Positions 5,080 to 13,155 of a stretch of DNA of 34,265 bases are shown piece after piece; within the stretch, counting starts at the first letter, position 1; each line of letters starts with the position of its first letter. The notes beneath the pieces were generated by a model. That model saw only the letters and a program-made list of their open reading frames with translations. It did no database searches and had not been told where the DNA came from. The DNA is from Oscillospiraceae bacterium (GTDB taxonomy: Bacteria > Bacillota > Clostridia > Oscillospirales > Ruminococcaceae): contig JAQVCU010000023.1 of assembly GCA_028689635.1 (NCBI GenBank), positions 1-34,265 on the forward strand. Direction: 5' to 3'. A program made the position numbers and the translations under genes.

Positions 5080-8000
5080 CTATGCCGTTACCGGCATGTT
5101 TTTGAAAATGTGCGATAGCTTTTCGGCGAGTTCGTCGCCGATGTCGTCTGTCATACTGCGAATGTAGGCTTTGAGAATAGCGAGGATTTCCGTTTCGTCG
5201 GCTCCGCCGTCTCCTTCAATCCTGAATTCCGGATTGGCTGTAACCTCGATTTTGATGTTGACTCCGTTTCCTCCGCCGCTGCTTACCGCTACGGGGATTC
5301 CGCCTTCGACAGGCTCCTCGGCGTCTCCTACGATGCCTCCGTCCGCGTATGCCCTTACTCCGAGCAGCTGCCCTGTTTCTCTCCACAGGTCGATGCCGCG
5401 TGTTCTTCTGCTCGGCGACAGCGGTATGATTGCTTCGGCTCCGGCTTCTGCTACAAGACCGATATGCGGGCTTGTCATGATTCCGCCTGAAGCGTGCCCT
5501 TGCATTCCTGCGCTGTAGCCTGCTCCGAAGAAGGATTTAACGCTTCCCCATACGTCGCCGAACCAGTCGCCAATGCTTCTGAACCAGCCGCTTATTGAGC
5601 TCCAGATATTGCTTGCAAGTGTGGGGATTGCCTCCGTGAAAAACTTCGTTACCGCTTCCCAGATGCTGCTGAAGAAGCCCGGTATTGTCTCCGTGAAAAA
5701 CGGCACGATTGAGTCGTTCCACAGGCTGCTCGCCCAGTTCGGGAGCGTCGTCGTGAAGAATGTGCTGATGCCATCCCACAGGGTTCCGAAGAAGTCCGGG
5801 ATGTCCTCTGTAAAGAACGGCACGATATTATCATTCCACGTCGTGCTTGCCCAAGTGGGCAGGGTGCTGGTGAAAAATGTGCTTATGCTGTCCCATAGGT
5901 TGCTGAAAAATTCGGGGATGTCTTCGGTGAAAAACGGGACAATGTGGTCGTTCCAGACGCCGCTTGCCCACGTTGGAAGCGTGGACGTGAAGAACGTCGA
6001 AATGCTATCCCAGAGCCCGCCGAAAAACTCCGGTATGTCTTCCGTAAAGAATGGCACGATGTGGTCGTTCCAAATTCCGGACGCCCATGTCGGTAGGGTG
6101 CTTCCGAAGAAGGTACTGATGCCTTCCCAGAGGTCGCCGAAAAATCCGGGGATTGTCTCCGTGAAGAATATCTGAACCTTTGCGGTCGCGTAGCCCAGCG
6201 CGTATGGGATTGTCTCTGTGAAGAAGCTGCCGACGCCGTCCCAGAATTCTTCCCACTTCTCCGGTATGGTTTCCGTGAAGAAGGTCGAAACCGAGCTTGT
6301 GAGGTTGCCCCACCACGTCGGTACCGTGCTGGTGAAAAAGTTCCCGACAGATCCCCAGAGGCTGTTCCATGCCTTCGGGACGGTCTTGGTGAAGAAATCT
6401 CCGAGCGTGTCCGTGAAAAATCCCTTGACGCCCTTCCACGCGCTGTCAAGCCAGCCGCCTTCGTCGCTGCCGTCGCTGATTGCCTTGCCTGCGGCGTCGC
6501 CTCCTAATAGGGCACCTACGCCGCCTACGCCAGCTCCGACCAGCGCTCCGATTGCTGTACCTATGCCTGGCACTACGGAGCCTACGGCGGCTCCTATGCC
6601 TGCTCCTGCGCCCACCATACCGGCTTTCGTGCCGGATGTGACGTATTCGTCCTTTGCTCCTTTGCTGTCGCCTTCCTTGCTCTTGCCTATGCCTTGAAAA
6701 AGGTCGATTACTGCGGAGCCGAGTCCGAGGATTCCTCCAATGATGCCTGCGGAGCCTGCCGCTCCCGCAGCCGCTGCTCCTCCTACGGTGGAGGCTGTGC
6801 TTCCGAGGGCTATTCCTGTGTTCGCGAGTCCTGCGGTTGCTGCGCTCGTGGTTGTGCCGATAGATACTGCTTCACCGGCTACGCCTGCGACGGGAGCCCA
6901 TATTGTGGTTCCGCCCGCTGCTGCAGCTCCGGCTCCTGCTGCGGCTCCTCCGGTCAGTAGTCCGGCTGTTGTCGTGCCTCCGGTGATTAACGCCTGCGCT
7001 GCTGCAGTTCCTCCTGTGATAGCAGCTGCTCCTGCAGCTCCTCCCGCAGCAGAGGTAAGAAAGCGCCCGACTACCTTTGCAGCCGTCTCTGCAATTTCCC
7101 CGGCATTGTTCACGGTTGCTCCGTAAACGTTGACCACGCTGGCGGTGACCGTCATTGTGGTGGTCGTGTATGCGGACGGCAGCGCCGATCCGGTGCTGGG
7201 GAGAGTGTTGTTGCTTCCTTTGCTGAAGATGTTCTTGATGTCTGTAACGAGGCTCTTGGCTTCCTTGACTCCCTTGTAAACGCCGCCTATGAGCTTGCCT
7301 CCGAGGATAACGCCGAGGGCTGCCACGATTTCTTTGTTGTTTTCTGCCCATTCCTTGAGCGCGTTGCTGATTGCCTCTGTGTCAAAGCCTTGTTTGAAGC
7401 CCTGCAGGAAGCTCGCGCCGACTGACTTGCCTTCGCCGAGGGTGTCGCTTACGTCGACGCCGAGCAGGGCAAGGAGCCCTGTTGTGAGCCCACTGCCGAT
7501 GCCTTGCCCGATGGACGCGGCTTTCTCTGCAAACCACGCCTTGCCGGTGCTGTTCCACCATTGGCTGAACGGCTCCGCGACGATTTTATCCCACGCGATT
7601 TTAATCTTTCCCCAGATGTCGGCGTTTTCCCAGTCCTCGCCGCTGGTGAATTCGTTGATGGTGCCTTTTAGCCACTCCACCTTTTCGTCTACGAAATCCA
7701 TAACCTCACCGACCGCTGTTTGAATGGCAGGCATTTTTCCGGTGAGCCATGTTGCAAACTGGCGGAGGTAGGGGGAGAGTCGCTGTCCGAGCGAAATCTT
7801 CACGCCGTCTGCTGCGCTCTGCAGTAGCGTGAAAGAACCGGCGAGATTGTCGAGCATGACCTCGGACATCTGCTGCGCGGTTCCTTCCGCGTTGGCAATG
7901 GATTCTGACAAGCTGTTGAAGCTATCCTCGCTGGCGTTCATGATTGCCAGCATGCCACTCATTGCGTAGCTTCCGAAAAGGGTTGACGCTGCCGCCGTCT

Positions 8001-9018
8001 TTTCGGTTTCGCTCAGCTTCGAGAAGCCTTTTCTGAGGTCTGTCATAACCGTCATGAAATTGTTCGCCTTGCCTTCGCTGTCGGTCATGCTGACGCCCAG
8101 CTCCTTCATGAGCTCTGCCTGTTCGTCGGTCGGGGTTACCATGTTGCTGATTGCTGTTTTGAGGGCTGTGCCTGCCATGCTTCCCTTGACGGAAGCGTTC
8201 GCCATCAGACCGATGGCTGTGCTCATGTCCTCGATGCTGTATCCCATCGCGCCCGCGATTGGTGCGACGTAGGTGAAAGTCTCGCCCATCTGGGCTACGT
8301 CCACGTTGGTCGCTGCGGCTGCTTTGGCGAGGACGTCCGCAAAGTGCGCGGTGTCGCTTGCCTGAAGCCCGAATGCGGCGAGGGTGTCTGTTACGATGCT
8401 GGCGGTGGACGCAAGGTCGAGCCCGTCTGCCGCCGAAAGCGACAGGACGCCTTGAATGCCGTCGAGCATTTCCTGCGTCGACCAGCCCGCCTGTGCCATG
8501 TAGGTGAAGGCTTCGCCTGCCTCGGTAGCCGTGAATTTTGTCGTGGCTCCCATTTCTTTGGCTTTCGCTGTGATTACCGAGATTTGGTCTGCCGTCATTT
8601 CGCCGACCGCCTGCACCTTGCTCATCGTTGCCTCAAAGTCCTTGAAGGTGTTTATCGCGTCTGTCACGCTTACCGTGACGCCGACTACGGCTCCCAGCTG
8701 GATGAGCGGGTTCTTCAGCAGGTTGATAATTCCTCGGATTGGCGCTGTTGCTTTGTCGAGAACGCTCATTGTAATTTTCCACGCTTTTCCGGCTATGCCT
8801 TTGACCGTGGTTCCGATTCGTTCTGCGACCGCGCTTGCCTTGTCGACTGCGTCGATTACGACGCTGAATTTTGTCCTGTTGAATTCGTCCAGCTTCTTTT
8901 TTGTGCTGTCCAGCGATTTGTCGAATGCGTTCATTTTTCGTTCCGCACTCGCAATGCCGGGGTTTGTCTTGTCGTCTACTTCAACAGGAATTTCGATTCT
9001 ATAAACCTCGGCTGCCAT
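5080..9018 (-). CDS. Phage tail tape measure protein, TP901 type
   Basis: This 1312-residue protein sets tail length and helps DNA pass in long-tailed phages. Residues about 125-360 form the TP901 tape-measure core (FEATMSKVQAVGEMTADQI, AKEMGATTKFTATEAGEAF, MAQAGWSTQEMLDGI, ASVKGSMAGTALKTAI). A region of Gly/Ala-rich hydrophobic stretches follows (about 640-850). Then come aromatic repeats (about 860-1164) containing 39-residue units such as FFTEDIPEFFGGLWDSIST plus FFTSTLPTWASGVWNDHIVP. The C-terminal part has the common GGIMTSPHIGLVAEAGAEAI motif. AAGGAGG precedes the ATG at 9018. Directly upstream are a small charged protein and DNA-binding proteins rather than tail-tube and chaperone genes, which is odd for a prophage. 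Confidence 0.9.
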   Translation of the reverse strand: MAAEVYRIEIPVEVDDKTNPGIASAERKMNAFDKSLDSTKKKLDEFNRTKFSVVIDAVDKASAVAERIGTTVKGIAGKAWKITMSVLDKATAPIRGIINLLKNPLIQLGAVVGVTVSVTDAINTFKDFEATMSKVQAVGEMTADQISVITAKAKEMGATTKFTATEAGEAFTYMAQAGWSTQEMLDGIQGVLSLSAADGLDLASTASIVTDTLAAFGLQASDTAHFADVLAKAAAATNVDVAQMGETFTYVAPIAGAMGYSIEDMSTAIGLMANASVKGSMAGTALKTAISNMVTPTDEQAELMKELGVSMTDSEGKANNFMTVMTDLRKGFSKLSETEKTAAASTLFGSYAMSGMLAIMNASEDSFNSLSESIANAEGTAQQMSEVMLDNLAGSFTLLQSAADGVKISLGQRLSPYLRQFATWLTGKMPAIQTAVGEVMDFVDEKVEWLKGTINEFTSGEDWENADIWGKIKIAWDKIVAEPFSQWWNSTGKAWFAEKAASIGQGIGSGLTTGLLALLGVDVSDTLGEGKSVGASFLQGFKQGFDTEAISNALKEWAENNKEIVAALGVILGGKLIGGVYKGVKEAKSLVTDIKNIFSKGSNNTLPSTGSALPSAYTTTTMTVTASVVNVYGATVNNAGEIAETAAKVVGRFLTSAAGGAAGAAAITGGTAAAQALITGGTTTAGLLTGGAAAGAGAAAAGGTTIWAPVAGVAGEAVSIGTTTSAATAGLANTGIALGSTASTVGGAAAAGAAGSAGIIGGILGLGSAVIDLFQGIGKSKEGDSKGAKDEYVTSGTKAGMVGAGAGIGAAVGSVVPGIGTAIGALVGAGVGGVGALLGGDAAGKAISDGSDEGGWLDSAWKGVKGFFTDTLGDFFTKTVPKAWNSLWGSVGNFFTSTVPTWWGNLTSSVSTFFTETIPEKWEEFWDGVGSFFTETIPYALGYATAKVQIFFTETIPGFFGDLWEGISTFFGSTLPTWASGIWNDHIVPFFTEDIPEFFGGLWDSISTFFTSTLPTWASGVWNDHIVPFFTEDIPEFFSNLWDSISTFFTSTLPTWASTTWNDNIVPFFTEDIPDFFGTLWDGISTFFTTTLPNWASSLWNDSIVPFFTETIPGFFSSIWEAVTKFFTEAIPTLASNIWSSISGWFRSIGDWFGDVWGSVKSFFGAGYSAGMQGHASGGIMTSPHIGLVAEAGAEAIIPLSPSRRTRGIDLWRETGQLLGVRAYADGGIVGDAEEPVEGGIPVAVSSGGGNGVNIKIEVTANPEFRIEGDGGADETEILAILKAYIRSMTDDIGDELAEKLSHIFKNMPVTA
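5650..6268 (-). repeat. 117-bp tandem repeats inside the tape measure gene
   Basis: Matching positions recur every 117 bases at 5684, 5801, 5918, 6035 and 6152, then at 57-base steps at 6209 and 6266. In protein this is a 39-residue unit made of a 19-residue FFTExIPxFFxxLWxxIST half and a 20-residue FFTSTLPTWASxxWNDxIVP half. Copy number should change easily by recombination and would alter protein length. Confidence 0.85.
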
Positions 9019-9331
9019 TATCCTCGCCTCCTTCCTTTGGAATTTGCTGTGCTATGCACAAGTTCTCTAATGCTTTAAGCGTGCCGCGTAAAACCGCCAC
9101 TACCTGTCCAAGCGCATAAGCGCTCCCCGGCTGGACTCTGCTCAAATCCTCCAGCAGCCGAGCGATTGACACTGCCGTGTCCGGTGGCTTTTCCATTGCC
9201 CGCTCCTTGGCTTCTGCTTCCTGCCGCTTTTCTGCCTCCTTCCTTCTGATTTCCATGTTTGCGAGGTCATGCGCTCGCCCTTCTGCACGGATTTGGTCAA
9301 GCGTTTTGCCTCCAAGAAACCTATTCTCCAT
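8999..9331 (-). CDS. Small charged coiled protein upstream of tape measure
   Basis: This 110-residue protein was not recognised. Its first half is a strongly charged helix (RAEGRAHDLANMEIRRKEAEKRQEAEAKERAMEK) likely to form a coiled coil, and the second half is a helical segment (VSIARLLEDLSRVQPGSAYALGQVVAVLRGTLKALENL). AAGGAGG lies eight bases before the ATG at 9331; a GTG further upstream overlaps that site and is unlikely. The gene overlaps the tape measure start by 20 bases and the preceding gene by 11, so translation is coupled. By position it could stand in for the tail assembly chaperone, but no frameshift site was found and this is only a guess. Confidence 0.6.
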   Translation of the reverse strand: MENRFLGGKTLDQIRAEGRAHDLANMEIRRKEAEKRQEAEAKERAMEKPPDTAVSIARLLEDLSRVQPGSAYALGQVVAVLRGTLKALENLCIAQQIPKEGGEDNGSRGL

Positions 9332-10151
9332 CGTGTTCACCTCCTTCCGATAAGCAACGAAACAGTAAAAAAGAAATCCGGTTTACCGCATGCTGAATAT
9401 CTCTGTATACCGTTCTTCGCTCAATTTGTTCTATGCTGCAGATTCGATCTATGGTGAGCCGCTTTTCGTCAATGTAGTATTCGTTAACGACGCGGTAACG
9501 GCGCTTTTCTTCGGCTTCCGGTGATGCCATGCACTCTGCTTTGTAGCGCTGCACGGCTTCGTTGATGAAATCACAAATAGCCGCCGTGCGCTGCTTGTTC
9601 CTTCTGGTGCTCTCCTCGGTGACTGTGTTGCCGAAGCAAGGCTGGGACTGCCTGCATAAAATTAAGGCTGCTGTCTGGCGATCCGATTCACCGTGCTCAT
9701 GAGTGTTGCCTTCTGCAAATGCGTTGAATAATCGGTAGTTCCTCAAAAGAATTCTAACGTCCTTCGCGCTTACAGAGGGGGGTCCTTCGCTGTCGCCTCT
9801 CCCACGAGAATTGATAAGCAATAGCCCGTCAATTCCAAACAGGCATATGGCAAGGTGCCGCTTCGCCTTTTCTATATCTCGGAACGCTGTCCGCTTTGTT
9901 GTGTGAAGCCTGACGGCGATTTGTGGCGGCGATTCTGGTTGATCTACGAAAAAGCGCAGCATGAGGGCATTGTACGGTCGGCTCATAGCGCATCCATGTA
10001 CATTGCTCCGGTACCGCTTCATCCCGTCAAGCAATGCAGCCGCTTCCTCCTCGGAAGACTCATTTTGGGCATATCGTCGAAGGATAGCGTTAAGGGTTTC
10101 TATCGGTTCCGGTGCCTTTCTTTGAGCCCGGTCACTTTTGCTTACGTCCAT
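9321..10151 (-). CDS. DNA-binding protein with two helix-turn-helix modules
   Basis: This 276-residue protein contains two similar modules. The first, near residues 75-110, reads SPPQIAVRLHTTKRTAFRDIEKAKRHL. The second, near 235-270, reads LTIDRICSIEQIERRTVYRDIQHAVNRI. Both end in a T-x-x-R-D-I-x-x-A recognition-helix pattern typical of sigma region 4-like or late phage activators. It lies directly behind the sigma factor gene and before the tape measure block, so it probably regulates the element's late genes. AAAGGA precedes the ATG at 10151. No exact family name is given because the pattern is generic. Confidence 0.6.
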   Translation of the reverse strand: MDVSKSDRAQRKAPEPIETLNAILRRYAQNESSEEEAAALLDGMKRYRSNVHGCAMSRPYNALMLRFFVDQPESPPQIAVRLHTTKRTAFRDIEKAKRHLAICLFGIDGLLLINSRGRGDSEGPPSVSAKDVRILLRNYRLFNAFAEGNTHEHGESDRQTAALILCRQSQPCFGNTVTEESTRRNKQRTAAICDFINEAVQRYKAECMASPEAEEKRRYRVVNEYYIDEKRLTIDRICSIEQIERRTVYRDIQHAVNRISFLLFRCLSEGGEHDGE

Positions 10152-10188
10152 TTTGTTTTCCTTTCTCCTTGTGTGATGATATTTGGTG

Positions 10189-10950
10189 TCAGAGCAATTC
10201 GAGCCCGCTCTTTTGTGTTGTTATTTTTGGTGGGTCGCGGCGGATTTTACTTTCTGTCGCCTGCTCCTCGGCTCTGGTTCGCTGCGCCTCTTTAGCGAGC
10301 GCGTAGGCTTCAGGGGATGAAAAGACTGAAGGCTCATCCTGCTCGCTGAATGCTGCCCACAGCTCCTGCAACTTGCGCGAAAACGTGAGGCGGTACAAGG
10401 CTTTGCGTAGCGTCTCCGATATGGCCGCCCTGCTCCTTCCGAGCTCCCGCGCGATCTGCGCAGCCTGTTCTCCGAAGAAGTAGTGGCGAATGACAGCATA
10501 TCGCATGAGCGGCGTAAGCTCGTTTACTTCCTCACGGACGGCAACCTGAAGCTCGCTCAGCGCCGCGTAATCGGCTATTGACATATTCCCGTCTTCCAGC
10601 GTGTCCTGAAGGGTTATATCCTCCTCATCATTGACCGGCTGTGAGAGGGAGATCGTCGTTGGCTGCTTTTTTCCCCTGATGCCGAGCTCCCGCCTGCATT
10701 CGTTTTGAACGTGAAAATGCAAAATCGAGTTGAATTTGACGCCGCGCCCGGGGTTGAATGCCCTTGCCGCCGCATGAACGGCGAAGTATCCGCATTGAAT
10801 GAGGTCTTCCGGTTCTGCAAGCCGTCCTTCGCATAGCGGGAAGTATTTTCGAATTATCGTGTATGCCAGCGGTGCCACGGCTGCGTAGAGGGCATTCATA
10901 CTCTCGGCATCGCCAGCAGCAGCCTTCTCGGCCAGTTCCTCGTTCGTCAC
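10189..10950 (-). CDS. RNA polymerase sigma-70-family factor of the element
   Basis: This protein of about 253 residues has a region 2 (AEPEDLIQCGYFAVHAAARAFNPGRGVKFNSILHFHVQNECRREL) and a region 4 with a helix-turn-helix (LTPLMRYAVIRHYFFGEQAAQIARELGRSRAAISETLRKALYRL). A charged tail of about 70 residues follows. GGGAGG abuts the ATG at 10956 but is well spaced from the GTG at 10950, which is therefore preferred. Sigma factors of this type can redirect host RNA polymerase to element genes. A cluster of TGTGATAA motifs (10969-11006) lies directly upstream, suggesting tight control. It is placed between replication and tape-measure genes, so a role in switching on the downstream block is likely. 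Confidence 0.8.
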   Translation of the reverse strand: MTNEELAEKAAAGDAESMNALYAAVAPLAYTIIRKYFPLCEGRLAEPEDLIQCGYFAVHAAARAFNPGRGVKFNSILHFHVQNECRRELGIRGKKQPTTISLSQPVNDEEDITLQDTLEDGNMSIADYAALSELQVAVREEVNELTPLMRYAVIRHYFFGEQAAQIARELGRSRAAISETLRKALYRLTFSRKLQELWAAFSEQDEPSVFSSPEAYALAKEAQRTRAEEQATESKIRRDPPKITTQKSGLELL

Positions 10951-10968
10951 TTGCATTCCTCCCGTCCA

Positions 10969-11006
10969 TGTGATAAAATTGTGATAATAAATATCGGTTT
11001 ATCACA
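10969..11006. promoter_or_regulatory. TGTGATAA operator cluster upstream of the sigma factor gene
   Basis: TGTGATAA occurs at 10969-10976 and 10980-10987, exactly 11 bases (one helical turn) apart, and in inverted form as TTATCACA at 10999-11006. The cluster lies immediately before the sigma factor start. Repressor or activator binding there is inferred. Confidence 0.5.
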
Positions 11007-11057
11007 GAGCGGGGGCATTCTCTTGGAGGGAGGTGCTCTCGCTTTTTCCTTTTCACC

Positions 11058-11921
11058 TCACTGGTTGTCTTCTCCGGCTAAGTGAAATCCGCTTTCTGCC
11101 ATGCTGCGCTTTGCCGCGTTCTGGCAGCTTGTCGCGCGATGCTCATCGGTTTCTGACTGCGTTTCCCCGTACTCATCCTCCCAGCGTCCCTGATTCAGCC
11201 ATGTAGCCGGGTTCGGCACAAAGCGACCGCCTTCTCTGCGCCATTGCTCGGTGGTCTTCGCCTTGCCGATAGCGTTCATTATCTGACTGAACAGCTCCGA
11301 GTCAACCTTGGCGCTTTTCCACGCCTTTTGAGCGTCCTTCTTTCCGACCTTCTTCGGATAAGATGCCCAGAAATCCTGAAACTGTCGCTCTTGAAGCGTC
11401 GGCTCCGCCACGCCTTCTGGTGCTGTGGTTTTCTTTTCTATGCTTTTATTTCCTTTACTTTTCTTTTCTTTACTTTGTGCGGTTTCTGCGGTGGTTTCTG
11501 CGGCAGAAATAGCGGAAGCGAGAGGCGGGGTACTGACTTTGTACCGTTCTGCTTCTCGCTTCCGCTTTTCGAGTACTATTGCGGCTCGTTTCTGTATACC
11601 TGCGCTTGTCAGCTTTCCGGTATTTTGGTAGATGTCAGCATCAAACGCTTTATGCCGAAGGTACGCCTGAAGGATTTTCTCATAAAGCTCGGAATCAATT
11701 TGCATCTTTTTCTGTATGACCATGCGCATTTCCTGTCCGGTTTCTGTCGCAGAAATATCAATACTGAAATCGTCCGATCGGTAGCAGTAATCGAGGTGGA
11801 TGAAGTAGAAGGCATATCCTGCAGCGCCGTAAAGTAAAACAACGGGTTCTATTTTGGGATCCGTCGACGCATCGACATCGTGCGGATAATAGTCAAGTCC
11901 TATCTTTCGCGGTCGCGCCAT
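11058..11921 (-). CDS. Lin1244/Lin1753-type replication protein
   Basis: This 287-residue protein starts MARPRKIGLDYYPHDVDASTDPKIEPVVLLYG, the pattern of the Lin1244/Lin1753-like (DUF4373) domain of phage and ICE replication proteins. That domain covers about residues 5-100. A basic, low-complexity linker follows (KEKKSKGNKSIEKK), then a C-terminal module FQDFWASYPKKVGKKDAQKAWK to RFVPNPATWLNQGRWEDEY, common in replication organisers that load helicase. GGAGG lies eight bases before the ATG at 11921. It overlaps the preceding small HTH gene by 29 bases, so the two are co-expressed. It probably starts replication of the excised element. Confidence 0.8.
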   Translation of the reverse strand: MARPRKIGLDYYPHDVDASTDPKIEPVVLLYGAAGYAFYFIHLDYCYRSDDFSIDISATETGQEMRMVIQKKMQIDSELYEKILQAYLRHKAFDADIYQNTGKLTSAGIQKRAAIVLEKRKREAERYKVSTPPLASAISAAETTAETAQSKEKKSKGNKSIEKKTTAPEGVAEPTLQERQFQDFWASYPKKVGKKDAQKAWKSAKVDSELFSQIMNAIGKAKTTEQWRREGGRFVPNPATWLNQGRWEDEYGETQSETDEHRATSCQNAAKRSMAESGFHLAGEDNQ

Positions 11922-12183
11922 ATGTAACACCTCCTCCTGCCCGTTCAGGCACCTTCCGAATGGTGCCGCGTGGCTCCTCCGGCTCGCCACGATTCGGGTC
12001 TGCGAGATATTCCAGCAGCGCATCGTAATTGAGCAAGCGGCGGTGATTTCCGACCGTTACAACGGGTAATTTACCGCTTGCAACAAGCCTCCTGATGAAG
12101 GAGAGCGTTACCGCTGTGTCGGGATCGTCCTTCCGAAGTTCCTCCAGCGCCTGCTCCGGGTATCTCATTCGTGGCAATGCCAT
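11893..12183 (-). CDS. Excisionase-family DNA-binding protein
   Basis: This 96-residue protein contains a helix-turn-helix of the excisionase/MerR type: DTAVTLSFIRRLVASGKLPVVTVGNHRRLLNYDALLEYLADP (about residues 18-60). The pattern of a helix, a short turn, SGKLP-VVTVGNHRRLL and a closing helix is typical of that fold. GGTGG precedes the ATG at 12183; longer starts lack a ribosome site. It is the second gene of the leftward operon, three bases after the Cro-like gene, and overlaps the replication gene. It may be the excisionase that works with the integrase at 13127-14551, or a small regulator of replication. Confidence 0.7.
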   Translation of the reverse strand: MALPRMRYPEQALEELRKDDPDTAVTLSFIRRLVASGKLPVVTVGNHRRLLNYDALLEYLADPNRGEPEEPRGTIRKVPERAGGGVTYGATAKDRT

Positions 12184-12187
12184 GTTA

Positions 12188-12391
12188 TCACCCCACCTTC
12201 TGGTCATTCTCCTCGGCGATGTTGGATACAATCGCCATAATTCGCTTTTTGCTCTCCGGGTCAAGCTCTTTTCTGAGCTTCCTTGAAAAGGTGCTGTCGG
12301 TTATGCCCAGCCTGTCGGCGATTTGCCAGAGCTTGATGCCAGACCGAGTCGCGGCTTCCCGAATGTCCGTATTGCATGCCATCTCACACAT
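12188..12391 (-). CDS. Cro-like helix-turn-helix regulator
   Basis: This 67-residue protein is a single helix-turn-helix domain: REAATRSGIKLWQIADRLGITDSTFSRKLRKELDPESKKRIMAIV. The first gene of a leftward phage operon facing a CI-like repressor usually encodes a Cro-type protein that represses the lysogenic promoter. AAGGAGG lies seven bases before the ATG at 12391. It is driven by a perfect minus-strand promoter at 12464-12492. The family assignment is by fold and position. Confidence 0.75.
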   Translation of the reverse strand: MCEMACNTDIREAATRSGIKLWQIADRLGITDSTFSRKLRKELDPESKKRIMAIVSNIAEENDQKVG

Positions 12392-12431
12392 TGGAGCTCC
12401 TCCTTTGCCTTGATTATTTTTGTTGTTGATG

Positions 12432-12460
12432 TTGACTTCTGCATATAATTGTGGTATATT
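12432..12460 (+). promoter_or_regulatory. Additional rightward promoter-like sequence in the switch region
   Basis: TTGACT (12432-12437) and TATATT (12455-12460) are 17 bases apart on the plus strand. It lies inside the leader of the leftward operon, so rightward transcription from it would oppose that operon. It may be a second promoter for the repressor. Confidence 0.4.
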
Positions 12461-12463
12461 TGC

Positions 12464-12492
12464 ATTGTACCTTTTGCTGTTGCTGTTGTCAA
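12464..12492 (-). promoter_or_regulatory. Promoter of the leftward (lytic-type) operon
   Basis: On the minus strand TTGACA (12487-12492) and TACAAT (12464-12469) are 17 bases apart, nearly full consensus. It drives the Cro-like gene and probably the long operon behind it. Its -35 box overlaps that of the rightward promoter by five bases. Confidence 0.75.
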
Positions 12493-12514
12493 TACAAAAG
12501 GCGGCAGCTACAAT
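12486..12514 (+). promoter_or_regulatory. Promoter of the repressor-integrase operon
   Basis: TTGTCA (12486-12491) and TACAAT (12509-12514) are 17 bases apart on the plus strand. It leads to the ribosome site of the repressor. Because its -35 shares bases with the leftward promoter, RNA polymerase can hardly use both at once. Confidence 0.75.
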
Positions 12515-12546
12515 TAATGCTACAATAATGTGCAGGAGGCGGCAGG

Positions 12547-13155
12547 ATGAGTGTTGCTCAAATCAGCGAGCAGGTGAAGGCTTGCTTCGGTGAACGGTTA
12601 AAACAATTACGGGTAGAGGCTGGTCTTTCTCAGGACGGTCTTGGCCAGCGTCTCGGAATCTCTCGCGGCAGCGTTGGCTTTTATGAGAATTTTGAACGCA
12701 AAGCCGATATTGCCGTTCTCTATGCGGCGGCTCAGTATTTCAACGTTTCCGTTGAATACCTGCTTGGTATCAGTCCGTATCGTGGCTCCTTCCTGTCTTC
12801 CGAAATCCAAGACGCGGGCACGTCGGTTTCTGCTCCGTTTGCCGCTATGCGTGCCAGCGAGCTGCTTCGTGAAATGGCGAAATGCCTTGCCGACTACGGT
12901 GCGCTTTTCGCCGGACGGGAAGAGGAGGAGTCAGCCTTCGGGCGGGTCGAGGAGTGCCTCTTTAAGGCGATGCTGGCTCCGATCGCGTCCTATGCGGCTG
13001 CGGCGGCGACGCTCAAGGAGGGCAGCTCCGTATCAAGGGCTATTCGGGAAATCTCCGAAAAGCCGGACAATCACGCACTGGAAATGGCGGCTCTGCTGGC
13101 CGCTCTCTATGAGGAGGGGATAATCAATGGCAACAGCACGCAAACGCGGGGATAG
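12547..13155 (+). CDS. CI-like XRE-family repressor
   Basis: This 202-residue protein has an N-terminal XRE helix-turn-helix (about residues 16-72: ERLKQLRVEAGLSQDGLGQRLGISRGSVGFYENFERKADIAVLYAAAQYFNVSVEYLLGI). The long C-terminal part is helical and Ala-rich without the Ser-Lys peptidase motifs of LexA-type repressors, so induction by self-cleavage is unlikely. AGGAGG precedes the ATG at 12547. It is transcribed from a consensus promoter whose -35 box overlaps that of the opposing operon, and it overlaps the integrase gene by 29 bases. It most likely keeps the leftward operon silent in the integrated state. Confidence 0.8.
   Translation: MSVAQISEQVKACFGERLKQLRVEAGLSQDGLGQRLGISRGSVGFYENFERKADIAVLYAAAQYFNVSVEYLLGISPYRGSFLSSEIQDAGTSVSAPFAAMRASELLREMAKCLADYGALFAGREEEESAFGRVEECLFKAMLAPIASYAAAAATLKEGSSVSRAIREISEKPDNHALEMAALLAALYEEGIINGNSTQTRG

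Noticed and set aside
5650..6268. Regular repeats that might suggest a CRISPR array
   Set aside because: The 117-bp period is coding, in frame and without unique spacers of 30-40 bp; it is a protein repeat.
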